Position numbers and translations under genes: made by a program. Of a stretch of DNA of 6,900 nt, positions 1-6,406 are shown piece by piece (within the stretch, counting starts at the first letter, position 1; every line of letters starts with the position of its first letter). The DNA comes from Pseudomonadota bacterium (lineage in GTDB: Bacteria; Pseudomonadota; Alphaproteobacteria; Sphingomonadales; Sphingomonadaceae): the NCBI GenBank assembly GCA_029781465.1, contig JAKOWQ010000305.1, forward strand, positions 1 through 6,900. The letters run 5' to 3'. Below the pieces are notes generated by a model that saw only the letters and a list, made by a program, of their open reading frames with translations, had not been told where the DNA came from and searched no databases.

Positions 1-2
1 AC

Positions 3-758
3 CTGCGCAAGCCGGTCGATCCGGGGGGCGACGCGCTGGGCCGGGCCTGGGCGCTCGCCTTCATGGGCTGGCCGCTGGTGCTGCTGGCGCTGGCCGGATT
101 GGCGATGCCGCTTCGCGCGCCCCTGCACGGCCCGGCCAATGCGCGCCTGTTCCTGACCGGATGGATCGTCGCAGCGCTGCTGGGCGTGGCGGCAGTGCCG
201 AATTTTTACGAACACTATATCCTGCCCCTGCTGGTGCCGCTGACGGCAGCAGCGGCACTGGCGCTGCGGCACGAGCTGTGGGGGCTGGCGCTGGGCGGGC
301 TGAGCGCGCTTTATTGCCTTGCGGTCGGGCCATCGTTCAACCTTGCCGACCGCGAGCGTTCCCGCGCGGAGATGGACGCGCTCGAACGCGACATCCGGCT
401 GCGCGATCCGCATCCCCGGCTGTTCGTCTACCAGGGGCCGCATTCGCTCTACACCCGGCTGGACAGCTATCCCCCCAGCCCGCTGCTCGATAATTTTCAC
501 CTCTATTTCCCGCCCGAAGACAATGTCAGCCGGCTCGATACCCGCGCCGAGGTGCTGCGAAACCTCGCCTGGCGGCCCAGCGTGGTGGTGGTGTTTGCCG
601 ACTGGCCGGCGAACGAGGAAAACCCCCGCACCGCGCCGCTGGTGCGCGGCTATGCCGCGCGCAATTGCCGGTTGTGGTTCACCCGGCCCTTCCGCGAGGT
701 TTTCCGCAGCTATCGCCTGGCGGTCTACGGTGACTGCGCGCGCTCACCGGGCCCGTAG
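3..758 (+). CDS. Membrane glycosyltransferase, GT39/ArnT-like, C-terminal part (5' end outside window)
   Basis: The reading frame is open from the left edge to the TAG at 756-758, so this is the last roughly 250 codons of a longer protein. The ATG at 63 is internal: in-frame coding continues upstream of it. Two to four hydrophobic segments are visible, including one starting at M-G-W-P-L-V-L-L and one containing P-N-F-Y-E-H-Y-I-L-P-L-L-V-P. The aromatic/His-Tyr then L-P-L-L-x-P-L pattern is typical of late membrane helices in polyprenyl-phosphate-sugar-dependent glycosyltransferases (GT39/PMT, ArnT). A soluble, presumably periplasmic tail of about 140 residues follows, with R-L-F-V-Y-Q-G-P near its start. 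Known members transfer a sugar from a lipid-phosphate carrier to lipid A, protein or glycan on the periplasmic side. The acceptor here is unknown, and the catalytic acidic residues of the N-terminal loop lie outside the window. The 3' end overlaps the convergent gene by 15 nt. Confidence 0.72.
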   Translation: MRKPVDPGGDALGRAWALAFMGWPLVLLALAGLAMPLRAPLHGPANARLFLTGWIVAALLGVAAVPNFYEHYILPLLVPLTAAAALALRHELWGLALGGLSALYCLAVGPSFNLADRERSRAEMDALERDIRLRDPHPRLFVYQGPHSLYTRLDSYPPSPLLDNFHLYFPPEDNVSRLDTRAEVLRNLAWRPSVVVVFADWPANEENPRTAPLVRGYAARNCRLWFTRPFREVFRSYRLAVYGDCARSPGP

Positions 759-2051
759 CAGCATCCAGGGCACGGTATCCCCGTCGAAGCGGACGCGGGC
801 ATCGCGCTGGAAGAACGGCGGCATGTGGTCCCCGACAATCAGAATGTCGGTCGGCGGCAATTCGGGATCGAGTGCCATGGCGGTAATCGCCTCGGACAGA
901 TTGTGGTGAACCTGGAACAGGCGGCAGAGCATCGGTGGAGCATCGGCCAGAACCGCACCGCCATAGCGGCAATCGCTGGTCCCCAGGCTCTCATGCTCGA
1001 GCAGCGGCAAATGCGAATTGAGCGTCAGCCAATAGACCAGCTGCGGCTGATCGGCCTGCTTCAGCCGGGTTCCGATGAGGGCAGGCACGTCGTGATCGCA
1101 GACCCCCGGAAACACCCCGCCGCAGCGCCGCGCACCGAGTGCGACGAGGTCTTCGGCAAAGCCGGTTTCCGCAAGGCCGGTACCGGGCCACCATTGCGCA
1201 CGGTCGAAATAGTCACCGGTGAAGCTGTGCCATCCGGCAGTCTTGTATCCGGCCTTGGCATAGCGCGCGGGCAGGCAGTCTGCGGCGGAGAAATCGAATT
1301 GGCTGTAATCCCCCCACACGCCGCACAGCTCGCGTAGTTCCCCGCTGGTGGTTGAGCCGTAGTAGGGTGAAGTTCCATGCCGCACATCGTAACGCTGGCG
1401 CCATTCGGGGCGATTCCAGTCTGCCTCGAACAAGGCGCGTTCGGCAGGTGAGGTGACATTGCCAAGCGCCTCGACCAGAATGATCACCAGGTGACGGCCA
1501 TCACTCCGGGGCGACGCCACCCCCGCACGTTGAACAGCCGAACCAAAGGGAGCGTCAGGCCGGGGTACGCCCTGATAGGATCCGGCCGTGCTGGCGGTCA
1601 CCATGTTGTCGACGTTGGCCATGCACAGCACAGCCAGCAGTCCAAGCGCGGCAACGCGCGGCTCGCGCGGGTGCGGTACTCTGGGGGCGAGACGCCACGC
1701 CAGTGCCCCCGCGCCGGCGACCACGCCGCCGCCGATCAGGTATTCGGGCGAGCGCAGCGGACGCACCTCGCGCAGAAACGGCAGCAGCAAATCGTAGTTG
1801 TAAAGCGAGATGTTGAAGGTGTTACCCAGATAAACGAGGGGAACGGCAAGCATCAGCACAACCAGGACAAGGCGACGCGCCGCCAACCAGGGCAGCTGGG
1901 CGGCAACCAGACCGGCCAGGCCAAAGCCCAGCCAGAAGCGCCCCATCGGCGGCCCGCCTACCGGCCACATCAGCATGACCGCCAGGAATGGCAGGCACAG
2001 CCAGACCAGCACCCACCACCAGGGGATAGACCGGAAAAGCGATTGTCCCAT
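744..2051 (-). CDS. Membrane-anchored alkaline-phosphatase-superfamily transferase/hydrolase (LtaS/EptA-like)
   Basis: The 435-residue protein has four or five membrane helices in roughly residues 10-150 (about 11-30, 36-56, 59-78, 104-121, 132-148), then a periplasmic catalytic domain. The family signature is visible: the strand H-L-V-I-I-L-V-E-A-L-G with metal-ligand candidate Glu194; G-S-T-T-S-G-E-L with nucleophile candidate Thr234, aligned by eye with G-K-T of lipoteichoic acid synthase; T-L-N-S-H-L-P with His347; and V-G-D-H-M-P with Asp408-His409 as second metal ligands. Six or more cysteines in the periplasmic part (243, 259, 310, 318, 361, 376) could form disulfides, as in phosphoethanolamine transferases. 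Relatives move phosphoglycerol or phosphoethanolamine from phospholipid to envelope glycans or lipid A, or act as sulfatases; which applies here cannot be decided. The ATG start has AGAGG 7 nt upstream. It is the last gene of the minus-strand run, 78 nt after the phzF-like gene. Confidence 0.85.
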   Translation of the reverse strand: MGQSLFRSIPWWWVLVWLCLPFLAVMLMWPVGGPPMGRFWLGFGLAGLVAAQLPWLAARRLVLVVLMLAVPLVYLGNTFNISLYNYDLLLPFLREVRPLRSPEYLIGGGVVAGAGALAWRLAPRVPHPREPRVAALGLLAVLCMANVDNMVTASTAGSYQGVPRPDAPFGSAVQRAGVASPRSDGRHLVIILVEALGNVTSPAERALFEADWNRPEWRQRYDVRHGTSPYYGSTTSGELRELCGVWGDYSQFDFSAADCLPARYAKAGYKTAGWHSFTGDYFDRAQWWPGTGLAETGFAEDLVALGARRCGGVFPGVCDHDVPALIGTRLKQADQPQLVYWLTLNSHLPLLEHESLGTSDCRYGGAVLADAPPMLCRLFQVHHNLSEAITAMALDPELPPTDILIVGDHMPPFFQRDARVRFDGDTVPWMLLRAR

Positions 2052-2113
2052 CGACCTGCCTCTGCGCGGAGCCGAAACTGGCCCGGCATCGGTGCTAGGG
2101 CATCATGGTTAAC

Positions 2114-2128
2114 GCGCGGTTTCCGCGC
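2114..2128 (-). terminator. Hairpin just downstream of the PhzF gene, possible weak terminator or attenuator
   Basis: A perfect 6-bp GC-only stem (GCGCGG / CCGCGC) with a 3-nt loop begins 1 nt after the stop codon of the phzF-like gene on the minus strand. The following minus-strand bases are GTTAACC, not a run of T, so it is a poor intrinsic terminator by the classical rule. It could reduce read-through into the alkaline-phosphatase-fold gene, protect the upstream mRNA end, or be a chance GC palindrome. Confidence 0.3.
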
Positions 2129-2129
2129 A

Positions 2130-2972
2130 TCACAGCGCGACCTTCCCCTCGATGCAGGTAACGCATTGGCCGCCCACGTGAATATCGGTGCCTTCGATGC
2201 GGATCGTGATCTTGCCGTCGCGGCCAACCTGCCGCCCCTGACTGGCAAGATAGCTGCCGCCGTCCCCCACTTGCCCGGCGGCAAGGCGGAACGCTGCGAC
2301 CGCGCCGTTGCCGCTGCCGCAGACCGGATCCTCGGGAATGCCATCGCCGGGCGCAAAGCTGCGAACCACCACGCGCTCCCCCGCGACCGCGAACACGGTC
2401 GCGCCGGTCATCCCGGTCGCTTCGTAGTAGCGGGTCAAGCGCGCGGGATCGTGGTCAAGGTTTTCCAATGCGGCCACATCGGCCAGTTCGGCAACCAGCC
2501 AGACCGGACCGACATCGACCGCCTTGGCCTCACCAACCAGTTCCACCCCCTCGCCCAGCCAGGCGGTCGCTTCGGGATCGGCAAGCGTGGTCAGCGAATG
2601 GCGCGGCAGACGAAACGAAAGACCTTCGCCCGTCACCTCAAGCTCGACCAGCCCGACCGCGCATTGCTGGACCAGCCGTCCTTGGCTGGCGCGCGCCAGG
2701 CCGGCCTCCAGCACAGCGTGGGCGGTGCCCAGGGTGGGGTGGCCGGCAAAGGGCAGCTCGGCCTTGGGGGTGAAGATCCTGACCCGGTAATCGGCCCCCG
2801 GCTCGGTCGCGGGCAGCACGAAGGTGGTCTCGGAAAGGTTGGTCCAGTTGGCGAAGGCCTGCATCTCGGCATCGCTGAGCCCTTCGCCATCGAGGACCAC
2901 CGCCACGGGGTTGCCCTTGTAGGGAACGGCGGTGAAGACATCGACCTGCTTGAAAGCGCGGCTGCGGGGCAT
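2130..2972 (-). CDS. PhzF-family isomerase/epimerase-like protein
   Basis: The 280-residue protein matches the normal PhzF length (about 280-300). Hallmarks are clear: the N-terminus F-K-Q-V-D-V-F-T with G-N-P-V-A-V-V; N-L-S-E-T-T-F, where Glu48 corresponds to the catalytic Glu45 of Pseudomonas PhzF; R-I-F-T-P-K-A-E-L-P-F-A-G-H-P-T-L-G-T-A at 65-84; and P-E-D-P-V-C-G-S-G-N at 213-222 in the second half of the two-lobed diaminopimelate-epimerase fold. True PhzF isomerises trans-2,3-dihydro-3-hydroxyanthranilate in phenazine synthesis. No other phenazine gene is visible, so this is a general family member with unknown substrate, probably a cytoplasmic cofactor-free isomerase. The ATG start has AGGAG 6 nt upstream. 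It follows the DUF6265-like gene by 9 nt, so the two are very likely co-transcribed. Confidence 0.92.
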   Translation of the reverse strand: MPRSRAFKQVDVFTAVPYKGNPVAVVLDGEGLSDAEMQAFANWTNLSETTFVLPATEPGADYRVRIFTPKAELPFAGHPTLGTAHAVLEAGLARASQGRLVQQCAVGLVELEVTGEGLSFRLPRHSLTTLADPEATAWLGEGVELVGEAKAVDVGPVWLVAELADVAALENLDHDPARLTRYYEATGMTGATVFAVAGERVVVRSFAPGDGIPEDPVCGSGNGAVAAFRLAAGQVGDGGSYLASQGRQVGRDGKITIRIEGTDIHVGGQCVTCIEGKVAL

Positions 2973-2978
2973 AACTGG

Positions 2979-2983
2979 CTCCT
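2979..2983 (-). promoter_or_regulatory. Ribosome binding site of the PhzF gene, overlapping the upstream stop codon
   Basis: AGGAG on the minus strand, 6 nt before the ATG at 2972. It shares bases with the TAG stop of the upstream gene (TAGGAG), so termination of one gene and initiation of the next are physically linked. Confidence 0.75.
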
Positions 2984-3461
2984 ATTCGTCCTGCGGCGGG
3001 ATTACCGGGCGATAGTTCCAGCGCAATGTCCGGCTTCCGTCGAGCAAGGAAATCTCTGCCATCAGCAATTTTCCCTGTCTCCAATAGCGTATTCGTTGCG
3101 GAAAGTCGTGAGCGGGGTTGGCAAATTCGATCGCCTCCTCGCTGATCAAAACCAGGGGAAACTCAACCGGCGGCTTGCCGTCGGGCTGGGCAATCAGCTT
3201 GATCCGGCCATCGCTGCCCTGGCGGATCTGCATCAGTTCCCAGCCATTCAGCTCGGATCCAAAGCCATTGCGGCCAAGGCCCAGCATGATGCCGCCGCGC
3301 GGATCGGTCCACATTTCATCGAACCATTCCGCGCCATCCTGCATCATCCAGGTCCCGGCCATCCATTCGGGCAGCTTTGGCTGGGCGACGGTCTGCGCGG
3401 CAAGGGGCGATGCCAGCACCAGCGCGGCGGTTATCAGCGATCGGATCATCTTTGCTGCCAT
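2982..3461 (-). CDS. Secreted DUF6265-like small protein
   Basis: With the ATG at 3461 the product is 159 residues. It begins M-A-A-K-M-I-R-S-L-I-T-A-A-L-V-L-A-S-P-L, a basic n-region and hydrophobic core followed by A-A-Q, so it looks like a Sec signal peptide cut around residues 22-24. The mature part holds the pattern I recognise from the DUF6265 family: L-P-E-W-M-A-G-T-W (30-38), W-F-D-E-M-W-T-D-P-R-G-G-I-M-L-G-L-G-R (46-64), and N-P-A-H-D-F-P-Q-R-I-R-Y (115-126), consistent with a small beta-barrel, lipocalin-like fold. The function is unknown. The frame is open further upstream to 3563, but that extension would overlap the transporter gene by 62 nt, lacks a hydrophobic start and would bury the signal peptide. 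The chosen ATG lies 40 nt after the transporter stop and has a modest AAAAAGG upstream. An ATG at 3449 is possible but has a poorer ribosome binding site. Confidence 0.8.
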   Translation of the reverse strand: MAAKMIRSLITAALVLASPLAAQTVAQPKLPEWMAGTWMMQDGAEWFDEMWTDPRGGIMLGLGRNGFGSELNGWELMQIRQGSDGRIKLIAQPDGKPPVEFPLVLISEEAIEFANPAHDFPQRIRYWRQGKLLMAEISLLDGSRTLRWNYRPVIPPQDE

Positions 3462-3501
3462 GGCCTTTTTGCGGTGTAGGGTCGATGAACGGCGGCGTCC
3501 A

Positions 3502-4404
3502 TCAATCGCCGTGCATTTCCGCACGTCTGGCACCCGCCCGCCACAAGTATAGGCCCGCGGCAACGATCGTGGCGGCTCCCACCATCGTCCAGAGATCGGG
3601 ATGGCTGCCGAAAAACAGCCAGCCCAGCAAGCTGGCGACCAGCAGCTGAATGTAGACCGTAGGCGCGATCGCCGAAGCTCCGGCGCGGGTCGTGCCCAGG
3701 TAAATCAACCAGTGCGCGATGCTCGCGAACAGTGCCACCAGTCCGCACCGGGCCACGACATGCCAGGCAGGCAGGGAAACCGCAAAGCGATCCAGCCCGC
3801 TTTGATCGAAGGCGATGGCTGCCAGAACAAGGACCGGCGCGGCAAAGGCAGCGACAAAGAACTGCATCGACAGGGCCGACGCCGTACCCGCGACGAGCCG
3901 GTTGCCCACCATCAGCATGCTCATCCCGGTTGCTGCCGCCAGCGGTAGCAGCACCGCCCACCCGGCCTCGGCAAAATTCGGTCGCAGCACGATCAGAACG
4001 CCGACGAAGGCCATCGCGGACGCAACCCAGGTCTCGCGCCTGGCAGGTTCCCCCAACACCAGCGCCGCGAGCAAGGCGGTGATCATCGGGCTGGTAAAGG
4101 TAATCGAGGTCGCGGTTGCCAATGGCAAGACATAGACCGCCGAAAAGAACCCGACCGTCGCCAGTGCGACCGCGCCGCCGCGCAGCATCTGGATGCGCGG
4201 ATGCGGCATGCGGAAGCCTGCCCGCCCCTGGCGATGATACAGGAGTGCACCAAGCGCGATGGCACCAATCGCGTAACGCAGCGCCGCGACCGCGGTCGGC
4301 GACCATTGCCCGGCCATGCTCTTGACCACGCCGTCGCCCAGCGAGAGCGATACAAACCCCGCCAGCGCGAAAAGCATTCCTTGCCGCTGGGTTTTGTCCG
4401 TCAT
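3502..4404 (-). CDS. DMT-superfamily transporter, two EamA domains
   Basis: The 300-residue product is almost entirely hydrophobic, with about ten membrane helices in two EamA repeats (about residues 8-141 and 150-289). Typical features are the first helix G-M-L-F-A-L-A-G-F-V-S-L-S-L-G-D-G-V-V-K, the motif S-P-M-I-T-A-L-L-A-A-L-V-L-G-E near the end of repeat 1, and G-A-S-A-I-A-P-T-V-Y-I-Q-L-L-V-A in repeat 2, where the second copy ends in L-F-F-G-S rather than the usual G-E. The family exports metabolites or amino acids from the cytoplasm; the substrate cannot be inferred. A longer start at 4449 is possible (315 aa), but it has no ribosome binding site and would cover the CtrA-like motif. The ATG at 4404 has GGAG 5 nt upstream. 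It is the first gene of the minus-strand run, with its promoter presumably in the divergent gap 4405-4520. Confidence 0.9.
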   Translation of the reverse strand: MTDKTQRQGMLFALAGFVSLSLGDGVVKSMAGQWSPTAVAALRYAIGAIALGALLYHRQGRAGFRMPHPRIQMLRGGAVALATVGFFSAVYVLPLATATSITFTSPMITALLAALVLGEPARRETWVASAMAFVGVLIVLRPNFAEAGWAVLLPLAAATGMSMLMVGNRLVAGTASALSMQFFVAAFAAPVLVLAAIAFDQSGLDRFAVSLPAWHVVARCGLVALFASIAHWLIYLGTTRAGASAIAPTVYIQLLVASLLGWLFFGSHPDLWTMVGAATIVAAGLYLWRAGARRAEMHGD

Positions 4405-4409
4405 CGAAG

Positions 4410-4413
4410 CTCC
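4410..4413 (-). promoter_or_regulatory. Ribosome binding site deciding the transporter start
   Basis: GGAG on the minus strand, 5 nt before the ATG at 4404. The alternative upstream ATG at 4449 has no such sequence, so this site favours the 300-residue form of the transporter. Confidence 0.65.
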
Positions 4414-4451
4414 ATTCCATCGGCGGACGCCCGATGCCTTGCCAAACATGG

Positions 4452-4467
4452 TTTACGCGATCTTAAC
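4452..4467. promoter_or_regulatory. CtrA-like motif TTTA-N7-TTAAC in the divergent intergenic region
   Basis: The consensus for the alphaproteobacterial cell-cycle regulator CtrA is TTAA-N7-TTAA(C). Here TTTA, seven bases and TTAAC are found, one mismatch from consensus, in the 116-nt gap between the divergent transporter and sulfatase-like genes. The surroundings are GC-rich, so an AT-rich spaced pair stands out. I see no convincing -35/-10 pair nearby. It may control either or both genes, or be fortuitous. Confidence 0.28.
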
Positions 4468-4506
4468 TTCGCCTCTGCAAACCCGATGCTTGAAGTTGCG
4501 GCGAAG
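4465..4506 (+). repeat. Inverted repeats in the leader of the sulfatase-like gene
   Basis: CTTCGCC at 4467-4473 is the perfect complement of GGCGAAG at 4500-4506, and AACTTC at 4465-4470 is the perfect complement of GAAGTT at 4492-4497. The two pairings share bases, so they are mutually exclusive in RNA. The dyad lies 14-56 nt upstream of the GTG start and its right arm covers the possible ribosome binding site AAGGG (4504-4508). It may be an RNA switch-like leader, an operator, or chance. Confidence 0.25.
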
Positions 4507-4520
4507 GGCAAGACCAGGCA

Positions 4521-6140
4521 GTGGAAGCAGACCCGACACAACCGGTTCCGGCACGCCCATGGGCATTGACCCTGCTGGTCTTTGCCGTCGTTGCCGTCGG
4601 CCTGCTTGCCGATCTGGCCAACCTGCTCAATTTTCAGCACTATCCCGCCTTGCGCCCGGAAGTGGCAATGGTGGCCGCCGCGCTGGTTCTTGCTGCGGCC
4701 GCGATGGCTGGGCTGCACAGGCTGGCCCAGCCGCGGCTGGCTTTCGCTTTCACCGGCCTCTACGTTGCGCTGCTGATCGACCTTGGATCAACGCTGAACA
4801 ACCTGGTTTTCCCGACCAGCGCCGCAGTAATCGCCGCGCTGGCCTGGTGGAACGAGCGCGCGGTACTCAAGCTGGCTCTGGCCGCCTTCCTTTCGGTGCT
4901 GGCATTCCAGTCGTTTGATCTGCTCACAGGCACGGAGAGCCAAGCGGCGCCGCGCAACGAGGCCAAAAAGCTCCAGGCGAAGGCAAAGGCCAACCCCAAG
5001 CTACGCCCGATCGTCCACCTGATGCTCGATTCCTACATCGGCCTCGACGGGATGAGCGCGGCCGACACCAATTTCGGGACGTTGCGGCAGGAGCAGGAAC
5101 GGTTCTACCTTGACCACGGCTTCCAGCTTTATCCGCAGGCCTACAGCCGCCACCCAAAGACGATCAATTCGCTGCCCGAATTCCTCTCATACGGGCATGC
5201 CCGGCACGCCACCGAGCCGCGCAACGTTCAGTCGACCGTCGCCCCGCCGCTCGCCTATTTCCGCGATCTCGACCGCGCGGGCTACCGCATTTCCGCGCTT
5301 ACCCCGTCCTTCGTCGATCTCTGCCCGAACCAGCCGATGACGCTGTGCCGGAACTACAACCGCTCGGACCTTTCGGCGCTGGTCAAATCCGGCCTGTCGG
5401 TGCCCGACCGGGCGCGGATCATTGGCTTCACACTGCTCGAGCTGTCGCAGTTCACCGCCCTGCTTGGCGGCACCGCCGATCTCAAACTGGCCGAACTTCG
5501 CGGCAGCCACGAGCGGCATCTTTACAACCGCGCCAAGCTCTATTCGCTGACCGGGCTGCGTCAGCTCGATGCCGTCTCGGCCGATCTCTCGACCCTGCAA
5601 TTCGGCGAGATGCGCTTCGTGCACCTGCTCCTGCCCCACGATCCCTATGTGCTCGACGAGCATTGCAGGCTGCTGCCCGAGGCCCGCTGGATCGACGAGC
5701 ACGGCCCCGCGCCGCTGCACGATCGCGATGCCGCCTTTGCCCGCCAGGCCCGCTGCATGACCAATCAGGGACTGCGCCGGTTGCTCGACCAATTGGACCG
5801 GACCGAAGCGGGACGCGCGGCAATCGTCATTGTCCAGGGCGATCACGGCTCCCGCGCGATCGACGCAATTCCCGCCGCGGGCGGAGCGATGCCCAGCCCG
5901 CGCGAAATGGCGGTGCTGCATTCGGCCTTCTTCGCCATCCGCGTACCCGGAGAGGCAGCCAGCGAGGTTCCGGGTCGCTTTGCCCTTGACGAGTTGATCG
6001 GCGGCTTCGCGGCCAGCGGCTTCACCGCCGCCCCGCGCCCGGTCGCCGGGCCTGCCGAGGTCTGGCTGATGGACCCGAACTGGATCCCCGCCCAGCGGAT
6101 CGCGCTGCCCCCCTTTGCCCAGAAGTTTCCAAAAAATTAG
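4521..6140 (+). CDS. Sulfatase-like membrane hydrolase/transferase, alkaline phosphatase superfamily
   Basis: The 539-residue protein starts with about five membrane helices (about residues 13-36, 47-66, 72-92, 97-110, 114-135), then a charged Lys/Ala-rich linker (about 142-163) and a periplasmic catalytic domain. Family motifs: I-V-H-L-M-L-D-S-Y with metal-ligand candidate Asp170; S-R-H-P-K-T-I-N-S-L-P with nucleophile candidate Thr214; L-L-L-P-H-D-P-Y with His373; and V-I-V-Q-G-D-H-G-S-R with Asp441-His442. The second domain is reminiscent of sulfatases and phosphoglycerol transferases, but substrate and reaction are unknown. Cysteines at 268, 276, 382 and 412 could pair. The start must be GTG at 4521: a stop lies in frame at 4491, there is no in-frame ATG before the first helix, and a TTG at 4566 is less plausible. 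The ribosome binding site is weak (AAGGG 12 nt away, AGG 2 nt away). It shares little beyond the fold with the 744-2051 protein. The small gene at 6197 follows after 56 nt. Confidence 0.85.
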   Translation: MEADPTQPVPARPWALTLLVFAVVAVGLLADLANLLNFQHYPALRPEVAMVAAALVLAAAAMAGLHRLAQPRLAFAFTGLYVALLIDLGSTLNNLVFPTSAAVIAALAWWNERAVLKLALAAFLSVLAFQSFDLLTGTESQAAPRNEAKKLQAKAKANPKLRPIVHLMLDSYIGLDGMSAADTNFGTLRQEQERFYLDHGFQLYPQAYSRHPKTINSLPEFLSYGHARHATEPRNVQSTVAPPLAYFRDLDRAGYRISALTPSFVDLCPNQPMTLCRNYNRSDLSALVKSGLSVPDRARIIGFTLLELSQFTALLGGTADLKLAELRGSHERHLYNRAKLYSLTGLRQLDAVSADLSTLQFGEMRFVHLLLPHDPYVLDEHCRLLPEARWIDEHGPAPLHDRDAAFARQARCMTNQGLRRLLDQLDRTEAGRAAIVIVQGDHGSRAIDAIPAAGGAMPSPREMAVLHSAFFAIRVPGEAASEVPGRFALDELIGGFAASGFTAAPRPVAGPAEVWLMDPNWIPAQRIALPPFAQKFPKN

Positions 6141-6196
6141 GAAAGTTTCTTTAACTCTTGGTCCGAACTTGATCGGGATTGAAAGGCTCAATTGCA

Positions 6197-6406
6197 ATGA
6201 ACGGGAAGACTGTCATTTCGCTTGCCGGCACTCTGGCGATGCTTTCGGGTGCGGCACCTGCCCACGCCTATCTTGCCCCCTCGACGGGGAGCATCATCCT
6301 CCAGGCGACGATCGGGGCAATTGCCGGCGGCACGCTGTTCTTCCGCACCTTGCTGCACCGGGTGAAGTCGGTGTTCTCGCGCCGCGACACGGGTTCCGAC
6401 AAGTGA
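6197..6406 (+). CDS. Small secreted or single-span membrane protein with Y-L-A-P-S-T-G-S motif
   Basis: The 69-residue product has a textbook signal peptide: M-N-G-K, hydrophobic core, then A-P-A-H-A with predicted cleavage after residue 24. The mature protein begins Y-L-A-P-S-T-G-S-I-I-L-Q (25-36), continues as a Gly/Ala-rich hydrophobic stretch (about 34-50) that can span a membrane, and ends in a basic tail (H-R-V-K-S-V-F-S-R-R). From memory, similar miniproteins reading A-Y-[LI]-D-P-G-T-G-S, one helix and a basic tail are widespread next to sulfatase-like and NoeA-like genes; this copy has A and S where D and G are usual. No biochemical function is known to me. The frame permits a TTG start at 6179, but ATG at 6197 gives the better signal peptide; AAAGG lies about 10 nt upstream. 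Its stop overlaps the next gene's GTG by 4 nt (GTGA), so the two are translationally coupled. Confidence 0.8.
   Translation: MNGKTVISLAGTLAMLSGAAPAHAYLAPSTGSIILQATIGAIAGGTLFFRTLLHRVKSVFSRRDTGSDK

Noticed and set aside
2130..2972. Phenazine biosynthesis cluster
   Set aside because: Only a PhzF-family member is present; no phzA/B/D/E/G-like genes are visible, and the family is widespread outside phenazine pathways.
1491..3479. A 662-codon open frame on the plus strand
   Set aside because: It lies antisense to the alkaline-phosphatase-fold, PhzF and DUF6265-like genes, all of which have recognisable motifs. Its translation is rich in Q, R, G and H without any domain. This is a GC-rich shadow frame.
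3462..3563. N-terminal extension of the DUF6265-like protein to an ATG at 3563
   Set aside because: It would overlap the transporter gene by 62 nt and place a clear signal peptide 34 residues inside the protein.
4405..4449. N-terminal extension of the transporter to an ATG at 4449
   Set aside because: No ribosome binding site upstream of 4449, whereas GGAG is well placed for the ATG at 4404. The extra 15 residues are not hydrophobic or typical of the family.
6121..6150. AAGTTTC direct repeat 20 nt apart and a TTTCC/GGAAA dyad at the end of the sulfatase-like gene
   Set aside because: The stem is only 5 bp with a 9-nt loop and no T-run follows it at once. The repeat is short and partly in coding sequence. 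Not enough for a terminator or operator call.
5187..6197. A 336-codon open frame on the minus strand
   Set aside because: Antisense to the sulfatase-like gene, low-complexity-like composition, no recognisable motif.
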